A stretch of 64,000 nucleotides of DNA from Paragemmobacter ruber. Its GTDB lineage: Bacteria > Pseudomonadota > Alphaproteobacteria > Rhodobacterales > Rhodobacteraceae. Shown one piece after another: positions 16,090-27,324 of the stretch. Under the pieces are notes generated by a model. The model searched no databases, was not told the DNA's origin, and saw only the letters and a list, made by a program, of their open reading frames with translations. The stretch's first letter is position 1. Each line of letters opens with the position of its first letter. Both the position numbers and the translations under genes were made by a program. Location: contig NZ_JAAATW010000001.1 of assembly GCF_009908315.1 (NCBI RefSeq), positions 1,240,001 to 1,304,000 of the forward strand, given 5' to 3'.

Positions 16090-19000
16090 TCAGGCCTCCG
16101 GCACCAGAATCTCGCGCTTGCCCACATGGTTCGCGCGGGTCACGACGCCCTGCTCTTCCATCTGCTCCACCAGACGCGCGGCCTTGTTATAGCCGATCCC
16201 CAGCTTGCGCTGGATGTAGCTCGTGGAACATTTCCGATCCTTCGCCACGATGGCCACGGCCTGATCATACAGCGCGTCATCCCCGCCGCTTTCCCCGCCC
16301 CCAAGGCCGAGGACAAGGTCAATGTCATCCGCACGGTCATCCTCGGGCCCCTCAACGACGCCCGACATATAGGCGGGCGGACCGAAGCTCTTGAGGTGAT
16401 TGACGATTTCCTCGACCTCTTCATCGCTCACAAACGGCCCGTGAATGCGGGTGATCCGCGCCCCACCCGCCATGTAGAGCATGTCGCCCATCCCCAGCAG
16501 CTGCTCCGCCCCCTGTTCGCCAAGGATGGTGCGGCTGTCGATCTTGCTGGTTACCTGGAACGAAATCCGGGTGGGGAAGTTCGCCTTGATCGTGCCGGTG
16601 ATCACGTCCACCGAAGGCCGCTGCGTCGCCATGATCAGATGGATGCCCGATGCCCGCGCCATCTGCGCCAGACGCTGGATGCAGGCCTCGATCTCCTTGC
16701 CCGCGACCATCATCAGATCGGCCATTTCATCAACGATCACAACGATATAGGGCAGGGTGACGGGGGCAAACTCCTCGGTCTCGAAAACCGGCTCGCCGGT
16801 ATCCTCGTCAAACCCGGTCTGGATCGTGCGCTTGAACATCTCGCCCTTGGCCAGCGCCTCGCGCACCCGGCCGTTATAGCCTTCGATGTTCCGCACGCCC
16901 ATCTTGGACATCTTGCGATACCGTTCCTCCATCTCGCCCACCACCCATTTCAGGGCGACGACGGCCTTCTTCGGATCCGTCACGACGGGGGAAAGGAGAT
17001 GCGGAATCCCGTCATAGACCGACAGTTCCAGCATCTTCGGGTCGATCATGATCAGGCGGCATTCCTCGGGCGTCAGCTTGTAGAGAAGCGACAGGATCAT
17101 CGTGTTGATGGCCACCGACTTGCCCGAACCCGTGGTCCCGGCGATCAGAAGGTGGGGCATCTTGGCAAGGTTCGCCACCACCGGCTCGCCCCCGATATCC
17201 TTGCCCAGCGCAAGCGGCAAACGCATGTTGCTGTCGCCAAAGTCCCGCGCCGAAAGGATTTCCCGCAGCACGACCTTTTCGCGATGGGCGTTCGGCAATT
17301 CGATCCCGATCACCGTGCGGCCGGGAACCGTGGAAACGCGGGCCGACAGCGCCGACATGGACCGCGCGATGTCATCGGCCAGCCCGATCACGCGGGATGC
17401 CTTCAGCCCCGGCGCGGGTTCCAGTTCGTACATCGTCACCACAGGGCCGGGGCGGACACTGACGATCTCGCCCTTCACGCCGTAATCATCCAGCACGCTT
17501 TCCAGCATGCGGGCGTTTTCTTCCAGCGCCTCATCCGACAGGGCGGAACGCTCTGCCTTGACCGGCGCGGTCAGCAGCGACAGGGGCGGCAGTTCATAGA
17601 CGGATTGCGTGTCTTCAAAGCGCAGGCGCGGCTGCGCCTCTGCCATGGCCTGACGCGACGGGGCGACCGGCTTTTTCGCCACATGCTGCACGACAGGGCG
17701 GCGGTCGGCCACCACAGCCGCGCGCGGGGCCGGGGCGGCGATGTAGTCCGGCTCGATCTCATCATCGAATTCGGGCGACCAATCCTCGGCCAGTTCATCG
17801 CGGAACATGTTTTCTGCGGTCGGCCAGTCCTCGGCCTCTGCCTCGGGCACCTGTGCGGGATTGGAAACGGGCATGGGCATGTCCATGCCTCGCAGCGCGG
17901 CGCCAAGCGGCGGCACGACAGGGGCGGCCGCGACGGCCCCGGCAAAGACCGGCGGTTCGGGCGGCAGGGGCAAGGATGCGGCCTGCGGCTCGGGCTTGAA
18001 GATCAGCGGCTGCGGGCCGCGCCGCAGGGCGGGCTCGCGCCGCGCAACGGCGGCCTGCACCGCCGAAACAGGGCCGCCGGGGTTGCGGATGCGCGACTTG
18101 ATCACATCCGAGATGCGGGCGCGGATCCGATCCTCGTCAGGCTGGAAGTCGTCGGCATAGGCGATATGGGCAGGTTCCACCAGTTCCGGCTCGGGCTCGG
18201 CCAGACGGCGCATCAGGTTAGGCATGCGGGCCAGAAGGCCAAGCTTTTCCCGCGGCGGCGCGTAATGCGGCGCCTCGGCCAAGGGCGCGGCATAGCGCGG
18301 CTCGGCCCTCAGTTGCACCGGGCGGCCCCAATCGGCAGAGCCCTGTGCCGGGGGTGCGGCGGGTTCGGGCATCGGGCGGCGGACCATGCCGCCGCGCGGC
18401 AGCGGCTGCGGTTCGGCCATCGCCGGGGCGTTCATGGGGGCATTCATGGGGGCGTGGCGGCGCGCGTCGGCCGCCTGCTGGCGCATTGCCATCGTGGCGC
18501 GGCGGCGATCCTGCATCGCTTGCGCCGCGCGGGCGGTGGATTGCGCGCCACGACCGGCCAGCGCCATGCCCTGCGAATAGGCCAGCACCGATCCCACCAT
18601 CAGGAAACGCCCGATCTGGCGCAGCTCGGGCAGGTCGAACCCGGTCACGAACAGAAGCATGGCGATCATGCCCAGCCCGACCAGCAGCGACACGATCTTC
18701 AGGCTGATCCCGGCACCGCCCGGCACGATCCCGATCAAGGCGCCCAGCACCGTATCGCCGAACAGGCCACCCAGACCAAAGGAATGGGGCCAGCCCGCAC
18801 CCGGCACGAGCGACGCAGCATAGACCGAACACATCGCCACCGCGATCACCGCGAACACGATCCGGCCCAACGCCCGTTCCGACCCGCGATGCAGCAGGAA
18901 CCGCAGCCCCCACGCCCCGATGATCAGCGGCACAGCCCAGACACCACGCCCCGCGATGATGATCAGCGTCGAAGACAGCGCCGCGCCGAAACGGCCCAGC

Positions 19001-19194
19001 GCGTTCTTGGCCGGTTCATCGGTCGCCACCATCCAGCCCGGATCATCCGGCGAATAGGTCCACAGCATCAGCACGAAACAGAACGAGACGACCAGCAGCA
19101 CCAGCCCCAAAAGCTCGCGCCCGCGCCGTTCCAGCATCGCCTGCATGTTCTGATCCAGAAGGGGATCCCGCTGCCGCGCCTGATAGGATGCCAT
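16090..19194 (-). CDS. ftsK: DNA translocase FtsK
   Basis: 1034-residue septal DNA pump that moves chromosome dimers and activates XerCD at dif. Order of parts: four or five membrane helices in the first ~200 residues, a long proline- and alanine-rich linker (about 230-560), then the motor with Walker [10 protein letters not shown] and the [12 protein letters not shown] Walker B region. The C-terminal winged-helix gamma domain runs from [13 protein letters not shown] to the end and reads the polar KOPS DNA sequences. I chose the ATG at 19194 (GAGGGA upstream), since a start at 19365 would run 57 residues into the upstream gene. It is in line with the aminotransferase gene, 11 bp away. Confidence 0.95.
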   Translation of the reverse strand: MASYQARQRDPLLDQNMQAMLERRGRELLGLVLLVVSFCFVLMLWTYSPDDPGWMVATDEPAKNALGRFGAALSSTLIIIAGRGVWAVPLIIGAWGLRFLLHRGSERALGRIVFAVIAVAMCSVYAASLVPGAGWPHSFGLGGLFGDTVLGALIGIVPGGAGISLKIVSLLVGLGMIAMLLFVTGFDLPELRQIGRFLMVGSVLAYSQGMALAGRGAQSTARAAQAMQDRRRATMAMRQQAADARRHAPMNAPMNAPAMAEPQPLPRGGMVRRPMPEPAAPPAQGSADWGRPVQLRAEPRYAAPLAEAPHYAPPREKLGLLARMPNLMRRLAEPEPELVEPAHIAYADDFQPDEDRIRARISDVIKSRIRNPGGPVSAVQAAVARREPALRRGPQPLIFKPEPQAASLPLPPEPPVFAGAVAAAPVVPPLGAALRGMDMPMPVSNPAQVPEAEAEDWPTAENMFRDELAEDWSPEFDDEIEPDYIAAPAPRAAVVADRRPVVQHVAKKPVAPSRQAMAEAQPRLRFEDTQSVYELPPLSLLTAPVKAERSALSDEALEENARMLESVLDDYGVKGEIVSVRPGPVVTMYELEPAPGLKASRVIGLADDIARSMSALSARVSTVPGRTVIGIELPNAHREKVVLREILSARDFGDSNMRLPLALGKDIGGEPVVANLAKMPHLLIAGTTGSGKSVAINTMILSLLYKLTPEECRLIMIDPKMLELSVYDGIPHLLSPVVTDPKKAVVALKWVVGEMEERYRKMSKMGVRNIEGYNGRVREALAKGEMFKRTIQTGFDEDTGEPVFETEEFAPVTLPYIVVIVDEMADLMMVAGKEIEACIQRLAQMARASGIHLIMATQRPSVDVITGTIKANFPTRISFQVTSKIDSRTILGEQGAEQLLGMGDMLYMAGGARITRIHGPFVSDEEVEEIVNHLKSFGPPAYMSGVVEGPEDDRADDIDLVLGLGGGESGGDDALYDQAVAIVAKDRKCSTSYIQRKLGIGYNKAARLVEQMEEQGVVTRANHVGKREILVPEA

Positions 19195-19205
19195 ACTGTC
19201 GTCCC

Positions 19206-20384
19206 TCACCCATATAGGCAGTCGCGAAGCCGGATCAGGCCGCGCTGCATCTCGTCTTTTGGGGCCACCAAGGCGACCCGGATATATCCCTTGCCGGGGT
19301 TCTGCCCCCCAGCGTCGCGCGAAAGATAGGCGCCGGGCAGGACGCGCACGCCCGCCTGCTGCCACAGCTTCAGCGCTGCCGCCTCGCCATCTTCGACCGG
19401 CAGCCAGAGGAAGAAGCCGCCTTCGGGGTTCTGGAACCCCTGCACGCCGGCGAAAACCTCATCCGCGATGCGGAACTTTTCCTGATAGAGCGCCAGATTG
19501 GCCGCCACATGCGCCTCATCACCCCAGGCGCGTTCGCTGACGCGCTGGATGGGCAGGGGCAGCGGCGCACCGGCAAAGGCGCGCAACTGGCGGATACGGG
19601 CGATGCTCTGCACCCCACCCGCGACGAAACCCGACCGCAGGCCCGGCAGGTTCGACCGCTTGCTCAGGGAGTGGAACACGCAGAGCCGCTCAGGGTCCGC
19701 GCCGATCTCTTGCGCCACCTCCAGCCCGCCCGGGGGCGGCGCATCGCGCCAGATCTCGGAATAACATTCGTCGGACAGGACGCGGAAATCATGCGTCTCG
19801 GCCAGCCGCAGCAGCGTTGCCAGATAGGCGCGCGACGCGATCGCCCCCTGCGGATTGGCGGGCGAGCAGAGATAGGCAATCGCCGTGCGATCCAGCACCT
19901 CGCGCGGCAGGGCGGCGTAATCGGGCAAAAACCCGGTCGCCGCCGTGGCCAGCACATAGACAGGCTCTGCCCCCATCGCCAGCGCGGCCACTGCATAGAC
20001 CTGATAGAACGGGTTCGGCATGAGGACGACCGGCCGCTTGCCGCCCTTGGTTTCCGGGCACAGCGCGACGGCGGCGTTGAACAGCCCCTCGCGCGTGCCG
20101 TTCAGCACCATCAGCCGCTCCTCGCCCAGCGTCACGCCATAGCGGCGCGCGATCCAGCCCGAAATCGCGGCCAAAAGCTCGGGCGTGCCATCGTTCGGCG
20201 GGTAGATGCCAAAGCCTGCGTTGTTCTCGGCCAGGACGGGCGCCACGAAATCCGGCATCGGATGGCGCGGCTCGCCGATCGTCATGGTAATGGGATCGGC
20301 CCCCGGCGCGTGGGGGTCGAGCAATTTCCGCAAACGCGGAAATGCGTAATCCGGCAGGCTCGAAAACCGCTCAGGAAACTGCAT
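19206..20384 (-). CDS. Class I/II PLP aminotransferase, DapC-like (N-succinyl-diaminopimelate aminotransferase family)
   Basis: 392-residue fold-type I aminotransferase. The PLP lysine is in [15 protein letters not shown], the PLP-contacting asparagine in SPANPQGA and the phosphate region in NGTREGLF. Overall pattern (GEPRHPMP near the N terminus, [13 protein letters not shown]) resembles the proteobacterial DapC group, which transaminates N-succinyl-2-amino-6-oxopimelate in lysine and peptidoglycan precursor synthesis. dapB is in the same window but 20 kb away, so linkage gives no help. Substrate is probable, not proven. It ends 11 bp before ftsK. Confidence 0.82.
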   Translation of the reverse strand: MQFPERFSSLPDYAFPRLRKLLDPHAPGADPITMTIGEPRHPMPDFVAPVLAENNAGFGIYPPNDGTPELLAAISGWIARRYGVTLGEERLMVLNGTREGLFNAAVALCPETKGGKRPVVLMPNPFYQVYAVAALAMGAEPVYVLATAATGFLPDYAALPREVLDRTAIAYLCSPANPQGAIASRAYLATLLRLAETHDFRVLSDECYSEIWRDAPPPGGLEVAQEIGADPERLCVFHSLSKRSNLPGLRSGFVAGGVQSIARIRQLRAFAGAPLPLPIQRVSERAWGDEAHVAANLALYQEKFRIADEVFAGVQGFQNPEGGFFLWLPVEDGEAAALKLWQQAGVRVLPGAYLSRDAGGQNPGKGYIRVALVAPKDEMQRGLIRLRDCLYG

Positions 20385-20518
20385 TCATGCCTCAATATCG
20401 GGGTCGTATCGCCCCGTTTGGTGTCACGATAACCAACCGGCGCGCGGCGGTCCAGAAAAAGGCAAGCGTCGGGGCCACTTGGCCCGGGCGGCTGTGGCTT
20501 TTCCGACCCGTCCGCCGC

Positions 20519-21850
20519 CTAGCGCAGCGCGCGCGATGCCGCCGCGCCCAACCGCAAGAGGCGCTCTTCCTGCAGGGGCGCGCCCAGAAAACTGATCCCG
20601 CAGGATGGCTGCATCGTCGGCAGCGTCAGCCCGCACAGCCCCATCAGGTTGCCGATCCGGGTATTGCGCAAGGCGAGCAGGTTTTCGGTCACATAGTAAT
20701 TGTCATCCGTCATCAGCCGATCCGCCTGCGGTGGCAGGATGGGCGATGTGGGCAGGATCACTGCGTCATAGGCCGCCGTCCTGTCTGCCCACAGCTTGCG
20801 CAGCACCTCCAGCCGCCGCCAGCCGGCGACGTAATCCGCGCCAGAGAAGGCCGCGCCGGACCGGAACCGTTCGAGGATGCGGGGAAACATCTTCTGCGGG
20901 GCCGCTTCGATTGCGTCACGCCAGATCCCATAAGCCTCGGCCGTGAACAGTGCTGCGGCGAGACCCATCGCCTCGGCCACCTCGGGGATCTTGGCGTGGT
21001 GCAGGGTGGCCCCCGCCGCCGAAAGGCGGGCGCAGGCATCCTCAAACCCTTGCGCAGGCCTGTCGCGCAGATCGTCCAGCGCCACGGTTTCCAGCACCAG
21101 AAGCCGCGCGCCCGACAGGCTTGCCCCGCCCAGATCGGTGGGCCGCCCGCCCTCCATCGCTGCCAGAAGATGGGCGCAATCCTCTACCGTCCGGGCAATC
21201 GGCCCCACCGTATCGAACCTTTCGCACAGCGGCACCGCGCCGCGCAGCGACAGGCGGCCCGCCGTCGTCTTCAACCCCACCAGATCGTTCCACGCGGCCG
21301 GGATGCGTACCGATCCGCCCGTGTCGGATCCGATCGCCGCCGGGGCCAACCCATAGGCGACCGAAGCCGCCGCCCCCGAGGATGACCCGCCCGGAACCGC
21401 CGCTTCGTCATTGATGCAGGGCGGCGTGGCCGTCACAGGGTTCAGGCCAAGGCCGGAAAAGGCCAGTTCCGACATATGCGTCTTGCCAAGACAGACCAGC
21501 CCGCTTTGCGTGGCCACTTCCAGCACCTCGGCATCGCGGGCGGGGGTGCGGCCTTTCAGAAGCGCCGATCCCGCCTCGGTCGGCACGCCTGCCGTATCGA
21601 ACAGGTCTTTCCAGCTGACCGGCACACCATCCAGAAGGCCGCGCCGAAAGCCGCGCCGGGCGCGGCCATGGGCGGCCATCGCCTCGGCCCGGGCGCGGGT
21701 GGCGGTCAGGCGCGCATAGATCCGGTCAGCATGGGGGTGGCGGTTGATCGCCTCAAGATGCAGTTCGGCCAGATCGACGGGGTTGATCCGCCCGGCCCCG
21801 ATCTCGCGCCCCAGTTCCGCTGCCGTCAGGTTCTGCCAGCTTTTCGCCAT
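20519..21850 (-). CDS. Amidase signature family amidase
   Basis: 443-residue amidase with the Ser-Ser-Lys triad: K81 in VSWKDLFD, the middle serine in GSDTGGSVR and the nucleophile in the GGSSSGAA stretch. Members hydrolyse amides or act in GatA-like transamidation; with no GatB or GatC gene nearby and only modest likeness to GatA, a stand-alone amidase for an unknown amide is more likely. The ATG at 21850 gives the normal N-terminal helix (WQNLTAAELGREI); an open frame continues upstream but overlaps the divergent ubiH start and is unconserved. Confidence 0.87.
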   Translation of the reverse strand: MAKSWQNLTAAELGREIGAGRINPVDLAELHLEAINRHPHADRIYARLTATRARAEAMAAHGRARRGFRRGLLDGVPVSWKDLFDTAGVPTEAGSALLKGRTPARDAEVLEVATQSGLVCLGKTHMSELAFSGLGLNPVTATPPCINDEAAVPGGSSSGAAASVAYGLAPAAIGSDTGGSVRIPAAWNDLVGLKTTAGRLSLRGAVPLCERFDTVGPIARTVEDCAHLLAAMEGGRPTDLGGASLSGARLLVLETVALDDLRDRPAQGFEDACARLSAAGATLHHAKIPEVAEAMGLAAALFTAEAYGIWRDAIEAAPQKMFPRILERFRSGAAFSGADYVAGWRRLEVLRKLWADRTAAYDAVILPTSPILPPQADRLMTDDNYYVTENLLALRNTRIGNLMGLCGLTLPTMQPSCGISFLGAPLQEERLLRLGAAASRALR

Positions 21851-21934
21851 GCGCCCTTGCCCCCCTCGTTTCACAAGGACCGTAGCGGCAAGGCGGCGCA
21901 TGGACAATCCCGCCCGCCCGGCCATATTTGGCCC

Positions 21935-23164
21935 ATGACACCCGATGCCGATATCCTGATCGTTGGCGGTGGCCTGAACGGCCCCGCGCTTGCCCTTGCC
22001 CTTGCCCAAGGGGGCCTGCGCGTGGCCGTGATCGACAACCGCCCTGCCCCGGCGCGCGCCGAGGCGGGTTTCGACGGGCGGGCCTATGCGCTGGCCATCG
22101 CGTCCAAACGGTTGCTGACGGTGACAGGCATCTGGCCGCGCGTCGGCGACAAGGCCCAGCCGATCCACAAGATCAAGGCAACCGACGGGCTGGCCGGTCA
22201 GGGCCCGGCGCCGTTCTTCCTGACCTTCGACGCCGCCGAGATCGAGGAAGGCCCCATGGGCTTTCTTCTGGAGGACCGCTTCCTCTACGCCGCGTTCTGG
22301 CAGGCGATGGCCGAGACGCCGAACATCACCCTCTTGTCAGGGGAAAACGTGGTGGCGCAGGAGACGGGCGCGCAGGGCGCATCCGTCACGCTGGCCAGCG
22401 GCAAGACGCTGACCGGGCGGCTTTTGGTGGGGTGCGACGGGCGCGGCAGCGGCACCGCCGCGCGGGCCGGCATCCGGCGCGTGGGTTGGGGCTATGGCCA
22501 GACCGCGCTGGTGACCGCGATCCGGCACGACGGCGACCATCAGGGGATCGCACATCAATTCTTCATGCCCGAAGGTCCGCTTGCCATCCTGCCGCTGAAG
22601 GGCGGGCACCATTCCAGCATCGTCTGGAGCGAGACCACCGAAAATGCCGCGCGGATTCAGGCCCTGCCGGATGCGGACTATCTGGCCGCGCTGCGCCCGC
22701 GTTTCGGCGATTTTCTGGGCGAGATCGCGCTGGCCGGGGACCGCTTCACCTATCCCTTGTCGCTGTCACTGGCCGAGCGCTTCATCGCGCCGCGCGTGGC
22801 GCTGGTGGGCGATGCCGCTCATGGCGTGCATCCCATCGCCGGGCAGGGGTTGAACCTTGGCCTGCGCGACGTTGGTGCCTTGGCGCAGGTGGCGATCGAG
22901 GCCGCCCGTCGGGGCGAAGATATCGGCAGCCAGACAACGCTCGAGGCCTATCAGCGCTGGCGCCGCTTTGATGCCACGACGCTGGCGCTGGGGATGGATA
23001 CGGTCAACCGGCTGTTTTCCAACGACAACCCGATCCTGCGCGCGGGGCGCGACCTTGGCCTTGGCATCGTGAACGCCCTGCCGGGCCTGCGCCGCCGGTT
23101 CATCCGGCAGGCGGCGGGGTTGCAGGGCGATCTGCCGCGCCTCTTGGCCGGGCAGGCGATCTAG
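21935..23164 (+). CDS. UbiH/UbiF-family FAD monooxygenase (ubiquinone biosynthesis)
   Basis: 409-residue class A flavin monooxygenase. It has the FAD fold [19 protein letters not shown], the DG motif [12 protein letters not shown] and the GD motif [21 protein letters not shown], which is diagnostic for the UbiH/UbiF/UbiI/Coq6 group. These hydroxylate the aromatic ring of ubiquinone precursors. In Alphaproteobacteria a single enzyme may do more than one position (UbiL, UbiM types), so the exact step is left open. The stop TAG shares CTAG with the stop of the convergent trm112-like gene. Confidence 0.9.
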   Translation: MTPDADILIVGGGLNGPALALALAQGGLRVAVIDNRPAPARAEAGFDGRAYALAIASKRLLTVTGIWPRVGDKAQPIHKIKATDGLAGQGPAPFFLTFDAAEIEEGPMGFLLEDRFLYAAFWQAMAETPNITLLSGENVVAQETGAQGASVTLASGKTLTGRLLVGCDGRGSGTAARAGIRRVGWGYGQTALVTAIRHDGDHQGIAHQFFMPEGPLAILPLKGGHHSSIVWSETTENAARIQALPDADYLAALRPRFGDFLGEIALAGDRFTYPLSLSLAERFIAPRVALVGDAAHGVHPIAGQGLNLGLRDVGALAQVAIEAARRGEDIGSQTTLEAYQRWRRFDATTLALGMDTVNRLFSNDNPILRAGRDLGLGIVNALPGLRRRFIRQAAGLQGDLPRLLAGQAI

Positions 23165-23343
23165 TCGATCTTCCGCGCCTCGCCCACCAGCATGATGGGG
23201 ATGCCGTCGCGGATGGGAAAGGCCAGCGCCGCCGCCTTGGAGACAAGCTCCTGCCGGTCCGCATCATAGGTCAGCGCGGCCTGCGTGACGGGGCAGACCA
23301 GCGCCTCCAGCATGCGGCGGTCGATCACGGTGGCGTCGGTCAT
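23161..23343 (-). CDS. Trm112-family small zinc-ribbon-like protein
   Basis: 60-residue protein matching the bacterial Trm112p-like family: [16 protein letters not shown], then [21 protein letters not shown]. Eukaryotic Trm112 activates methyltransferases; bacterial forms (E. coli YcaR) are of unclear role. Only one cysteine remains (LVCPVTQ), so zinc binding as in the CPxC forms is unlikely. It overlaps the upstream Lon-N gene (ATGA), and its stop shares CTAG with the convergent hydroxylase gene, so there is no room for a terminator. Confidence 0.87.
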   Translation of the reverse strand: MTDATVIDRRMLEALVCPVTQAALTYDADRQELVSKAAALAFPIRDGIPIMLVGEARKID

Positions 23344-23984
23344 TGCATCATCTCATCACCCGAACCGCCGCGCAGGGCGAATTCGATCAGTGTGACCAGC
23401 GTTTCGCGCCGGGTGGTCAGTGACGGCGCCTCCAGCAGCGCCTGCTTGTCCTCGGGGCTGAAGGGGCAAAGCATGGAGAGCGAATTGATCAGCAACTCCG
23501 TCTCGGCCTCCTTGAGGCTGGACCAGTCAGTGGACAGGTTCATCGCGGTGAAATACCGCCCCAGCAGCGCGAGGAAATCCGCGCGCTGGAAACCTTGGTC
23601 TTCCTCCACCGGGCCAAGATCGCGCTGGAACCCCGCCCAATCCACCGTGCAGCGGCGATAGGGCGTGAAGCCCTGCACCTCTTCGCGCACACGAAAGCGC
23701 GACACACCCGCCAGCGTGATCATGTAGCGCCCATCATCGGTTTCCGAAAAACCGGTCAGACGGCCCGCACAGCCGATGGCATTCAGCCGCTTTTCGCCCG
23801 TTCCCGGCACCTCGCGCGGCTGGATCATGCCGATCAGGCGATGCTTGGTCTTCATGCAATCCTCGATCATCGCCAGATAGCGCGGTTCAAAGATGTGCAG
23901 GGGCAGTCGGCCACGGGGCAACAGCAATGCTCCGGGCAGCGGGAAGACGGCGATCGTTTCCGGCAGGTCGGTCACTTTCATCAT
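23340..23984 (-). CDS. Lon substrate-binding domain (Lon-N/PUA-like) protein
   Basis: 214-residue stand-alone Lon N-terminal domain without ATPase or protease parts. The core reads [23 protein letters not shown], typical of the LON_substr_bdg family, with a helical C-terminal half. Stand-alone members may bind misfolded proteins, but no role is established. It is coupled to the trm112-like gene by a 4-base overlap and follows the thioredoxin-fold gene by 27 bp in the same direction, so all three may form one unit. Confidence 0.9.
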   Translation of the reverse strand: MMKVTDLPETIAVFPLPGALLLPRGRLPLHIFEPRYLAMIEDCMKTKHRLIGMIQPREVPGTGEKRLNAIGCAGRLTGFSETDDGRYMITLAGVSRFRVREEVQGFTPYRRCTVDWAGFQRDLGPVEEDQGFQRADFLALLGRYFTAMNLSTDWSSLKEAETELLINSLSMLCPFSPEDKQALLEAPSLTTRRETLVTLIEFALRGGSGDEMMQ

Positions 23985-24011
23985 GACTGTGGACTTAGGC
24001 CGCCCCGGGGA

Positions 24012-24917
24012 TCAGGCAAATATCATCGACGAAAGCCTGCGCCGGCCCTTCAGAACGATGGGATCGGTGGGCTTGAGCGCGTCGAAGATCGTCATCAACT
24101 GCGCCTTGGCGGCGCCGTCGTTCCATTCCCGGTCCAGCCGGAACAGATCGAGCAAGGCATCCACTGCCTCATCCACCTTGCCGGCGGCGTGCAGCGCCAG
24201 CGCAAGATCGAACCGCGCCTGCCGGTTCTGGGGGTCCGCCTCGACCGCGGCACGCAATTCCTGCTCCGGCCCCGCACTGGCGGCCTGCCGCGCCAGTTCC
24301 AGTTGCGCCCGCGCGGCCTCGATCTCCTTGGCGCGGGCCATGGCGGCGGGGGTGGCACCCAGCATCGCCTCGGCCTCGTCCAACTGGCCCAGCGCCAGAT
24401 GGCAGCGGATCATCCCGGCATAGGCGACGGCGTTCTCCGGTTCTTCGCCCAGAATTGCGGCGAAGGTTTCGGCGGCATCGGCCACCGCACCCTCGGCCAA
24501 CATCTGCTCGGCGGCTTCCAGCGCCTCGGCCAATCCACCATCATCGCCGGTCAGGGCGGAAAGCTTGTCGACGAAGACCTTGATCTCCGACGCCGGGATC
24601 GCACCTTGGAAGCCATCCACCGGCTGGCCCTGCCAGAAGGCATAGACCGTGGGGATCGACTGGATCCGCAGCTGCGCGGCGATCATCTGGTTCTTGTCGA
24701 CATCGACCTTTACCATCCGCACCTTGCCCTTGGCGGCCTTGACCGCCGCCTCCAGCGCGGGGCCCAGCGTGCGGCACGGACCGCACCATGTGGCCCAGAA
24801 ATCGACGATCACAGGCACCTCGCGGCTGGCCTCGATCACATCCTGCATGAAGGTTGCTTCGGTGCCGTCCTTGATCAGGTCGCCCTGCGGCATCGTCTTT
24901 TCTTCCATACCGAACAT
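24012..24917 (-). CDS. Thioredoxin-fold TPR co-chaperone, CnoX/YbbN type
   Basis: 301-residue protein with an N-terminal thioredoxin domain (WCGPC, C45 and C48) and a C-terminal tetratricopeptide region (about 150-300, rich in AEALEAAEQMLAEG-type helices). This is the layout of E. coli CnoX (YbbN), a chlorine-activated holdase that hands clients to GroEL and DnaK. Here the active-site CXXC is intact, whereas E. coli CnoX has SXXC, so it may also act as a reductase, as in Caulobacter. The ATG at 24917 has GGGG upstream; ATGs at 24908 and 24893 are possible. Confidence 0.87.
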   Translation of the reverse strand: MFGMEEKTMPQGDLIKDGTEATFMQDVIEASREVPVIVDFWATWCGPCRTLGPALEAAVKAAKGKVRMVKVDVDKNQMIAAQLRIQSIPTVYAFWQGQPVDGFQGAIPASEIKVFVDKLSALTGDDGGLAEALEAAEQMLAEGAVADAAETFAAILGEEPENAVAYAGMIRCHLALGQLDEAEAMLGATPAAMARAKEIEAARAQLELARQAASAGPEQELRAAVEADPQNRQARFDLALALHAAGKVDEAVDALLDLFRLDREWNDGAAKAQLMTIFDALKPTDPIVLKGRRRLSSMIFA

Positions 24918-25048
24918 CGCAATCCCCGTCGCGTCGCTGTCGCCGCCCTTATATGCGCGCCGGGGATGCAAAGGCCAAGGGGCAAAGCCGCTTTACCTGC
25001 GGCGATGCGCGCCATAGCCTGCGCCCCGATCCCGACCAAGGAGCCGAA

Positions 25049-25687
25049 ATGCCCGTTCTTCTGACCTTTGGCGACAGCAACACCCATGGCACTCCACCGA
25101 TCATCGACCGCGCCGAATACCGCCGCTTCGGCCCGGGCATCCGCTGGCCGACGGTGACGCAGGCCGCGCTTGGCGCGGGCTGGGACCTGGTCGAGGAAGG
25201 CCTGCCCGGCCGCACCGCGCAATATGACGACCCGGTGATGGGGGCCATCATGAACGGCCGCCCGGCCCTGCGCATGGCGCTGCAATCCCATGGCCCGATC
25301 GACGTGATGACGCTGATGCTTGGCACGAATGACGTGAAGACACGGTTCGCGACATCGCCCGAGCAGGTGGTGGCGGGGGTGGCCGGGCTGATCGACGTGG
25401 CGCAGTCGCTGGAATATCAGACGCGCCATGGCGGCTTCCGCATCCTGCTGATCTGCCCGCCCCCCGTGGTGGAAACCGGGCCGATCCGGCTGGAATTCTG
25501 GGGCGGCGCGGCGCGGTCACAGGCGCTGGCCCCGCTCTATGCCGATCTGGCGCAATCGCGCGGGGTGGGTTTTCTGGATGCGGGACAGGTGATTTCCGTT
25601 AGCCCCGTCGATGGCGTCCATTTTGACGAATCTGCCCATGCCAAGCTTGGCCACGCCGTGGCAGATGCCATCAAGGCGCTGATCTAA
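25049..25687 (+). CDS. SGNH/GDSL-type hydrolase (arylesterase-like)
   Basis: 212-residue SGNH esterase: nucleophile serine in FGDSNTHG, oxyanion glycine in the VEEGLPGRT block, GTND, and the catalytic Asp-His pair in DGVHFDESAH. It lacks a signal peptide and resembles the cytoplasmic aryl esterase/carbohydrate esterase group. It sits 39 bp upstream of rfbC in the same direction, so it may be the first gene of the rhamnose unit, where a deacylase of sugar or glycan would make sense, but this is inference. AAGGAG lies 6 bases before the ATG. Confidence 0.9.
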   Translation: MPVLLTFGDSNTHGTPPIIDRAEYRRFGPGIRWPTVTQAALGAGWDLVEEGLPGRTAQYDDPVMGAIMNGRPALRMALQSHGPIDVMTLMLGTNDVKTRFATSPEQVVAGVAGLIDVAQSLEYQTRHGGFRILLICPPPVVETGPIRLEFWGGAARSQALAPLYADLAQSRGVGFLDAGQVISVSPVDGVHFDESAHAKLGHAVADAIKALI

Positions 25688-25726
25688 TGCCCAAATCCTG
25701 CCCTTAAGAGATGCGACCTGCTGCCC

Positions 25727-26287
25727 ATGATGATTGAACCCACAGATTTGCCCGGTGTCCTGATCCTGACCCCGCAGCGCTTTGGCGATGCACGGGGGTG
25801 GTTCACCGAAACATGGAACGCCGCGCGCATGGCATCGGCGGGCCTCGATCTTGCCTTCGTGCAGGACAACCATTCCTTCTCGGCCCAGGTCGGCACGCTG
25901 CGCGGCCTGCATTATCAGGCCCCGCCCCGCGCGCAGGACAAACTGGTCCGCTGCTCCCGCGGTGCGATCCGCGACATCGCGGTGGACGTGCGCCGGGGAT
26001 CACCCAGCTATGGCCGTTGGGTCGCCGTGGACCTGACGCCAGAGAATGGGCGTCAGCTGCTGGTCCCCAAGGGTTTTCTCCACGGCTTCGTCACGCTGCT
26101 GCCCGATACCGAGGTGCAGTACAAATGCACCGATGTCTATGCGCCGGATTGCGATGGCGCGGTGCGGTGGGATTCGCTTGGCATCGACTGGGGCCTGACG
26201 GCCGATCCTGTCCTGTCTGCCAAGGACACCGCCGCCCCCGCCTTTGCCGACTGGACCTCACCCTTTGCCTATGAAGGTGCTGCATGA
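25727..26287 (+). CDS. rfbC: dTDP-4-dehydrorhamnose 3,5-epimerase
   Basis: 186-residue cupin-fold epimerase (RmlC), third step in dTDP-L-rhamnose synthesis. Signature parts are [21 protein letters not shown] with the catalytic histidine, [18 protein letters not shown] and the later PKGFLHGF. It opens the four-gene run rfbC-rfbB-rfbD-rfbA, all overlapping by 4 bases. There are two ATGs in tandem at 25727 and 25730 and only a weak ribosome site. Confidence 0.96.
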   Translation: MMIEPTDLPGVLILTPQRFGDARGWFTETWNAARMASAGLDLAFVQDNHSFSAQVGTLRGLHYQAPPRAQDKLVRCSRGAIRDIAVDVRRGSPSYGRWVAVDLTPENGRQLLVPKGFLHGFVTLLPDTEVQYKCTDVYAPDCDGAVRWDSLGIDWGLTADPVLSAKDTAAPAFADWTSPFAYEGAA

Positions 26288-27324
26288 AGATTCTTGTGAC
26301 GGGTGGTGCGGGATTCATCGGATCCGCCGTCGTCCGGCTGGCCATCGCGCGGGGACATTCGATCGTGAATGTCGATACGCTGACCTATGCCGCCTGCCTT
26401 GAAAACGTGGCCTCGGTCGGAAACGCGCCGGGCTATGCCTTTGAAAAGGCCGATATCCGCGACCGCGCCGCGATGGACCGCATCCTTGCCGCGCACGATC
26501 CCGACGCCGTGATGCACCTTGCGGCCGAAAGCCATGTCGACCGGTCAATCGACGGGCCGTCGGATTTCATCGAAACCAATGTGAACGGCACATTCACGCT
26601 GCTGGAGGCAACGCGGGCCTTCTGGCAGGCCAAGGGGCGGCCCGCCGATTTCCGCTTCCACCACATCTCCACCGACGAGGTCTTCGGATCGCTCGGCCCC
26701 ACCGGCAAGTTCACCGAAGACACGCCCTATGATCCGCGCAGCCCCTATTCGGCCTCGAAGGCGGCGTCCGATCACCTTGTCCGGGCGTGGCACGAAACCT
26801 ATGGCCTGCCGGTGGTCCTGACGAATTGTTCCAACAATTACGGCCCCTTCCACTTTCCCGAAAAGCTGATCCCGGTGGTGATCCTGAACGCGCTGGCGGG
26901 CAAGCCCATCCCCGTCTACGGCAAGGGCGAAAACGTGCGCGACTGGCTTTATGTCGAAGATCACGCCGATGCCCTGCTGACCGTGCTTGAGAAGGGTCCG
27001 GTCGGGCGCAGCTACAACATCGGCGGCGAGAATGAGGCGCGCAACATCGACATCGTCCGCACCATCTGCGCCCTGCTCGACGAGATGCAGCCAGCGGGCG
27101 CGCCGCATGACCGGCTGATCACCTTCGTGACCGACAGGCCCGGGCATGACCTGCGCTATGCCATTGATCCCACGCGCATCCGCACCGAACTGGGCTGGCG
27201 CCCGTCGGTGACGCTGGAAGAAGGCCTGCGCCGCACCGTGCGCTGGTATCTCGACAACGAGGCGTGGTGGCGCCCCCTTCAGGCGCGGCAGGGCGTCGGG
27301 CAAAGGCTGGGGGTCAAGGCGTGA
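26284..27324 (+). CDS. rfbB: dTDP-glucose 4,6-dehydratase
   Basis: 346-residue extended SDR (RmlB) that turns dTDP-glucose into dTDP-4-keto-6-deoxyglucose. It has NAD-binding [12 protein letters not shown], the [12 protein letters not shown] block, [12 protein letters not shown] with the catalytic Thr-Asp-Glu, and YSASKAASD with the active tyrosine and lysine. Start overlaps rfbC (ATGA), stop overlaps rfbD (GTGA). Confidence 0.96.
   Translation: MKILVTGGAGFIGSAVVRLAIARGHSIVNVDTLTYAACLENVASVGNAPGYAFEKADIRDRAAMDRILAAHDPDAVMHLAAESHVDRSIDGPSDFIETNVNGTFTLLEATRAFWQAKGRPADFRFHHISTDEVFGSLGPTGKFTEDTPYDPRSPYSASKAASDHLVRAWHETYGLPVVLTNCSNNYGPFHFPEKLIPVVILNALAGKPIPVYGKGENVRDWLYVEDHADALLTVLEKGPVGRSYNIGGENEARNIDIVRTICALLDEMQPAGAPHDRLITFVTDRPGHDLRYAIDPTRIRTELGWRPSVTLEEGLRRTVRWYLDNEAWWRPLQARQGVGQRLGVKA

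Noticed and set aside
16126-19329. Very long open frame (about 1067 codons) on the plus strand opposite ftsK
   Set aside because: It mirrors ftsK codon by codon, as happens in high-GC genes with strong third-position bias; its product is a histidine- and arginine-rich low-complexity chain with no domain.
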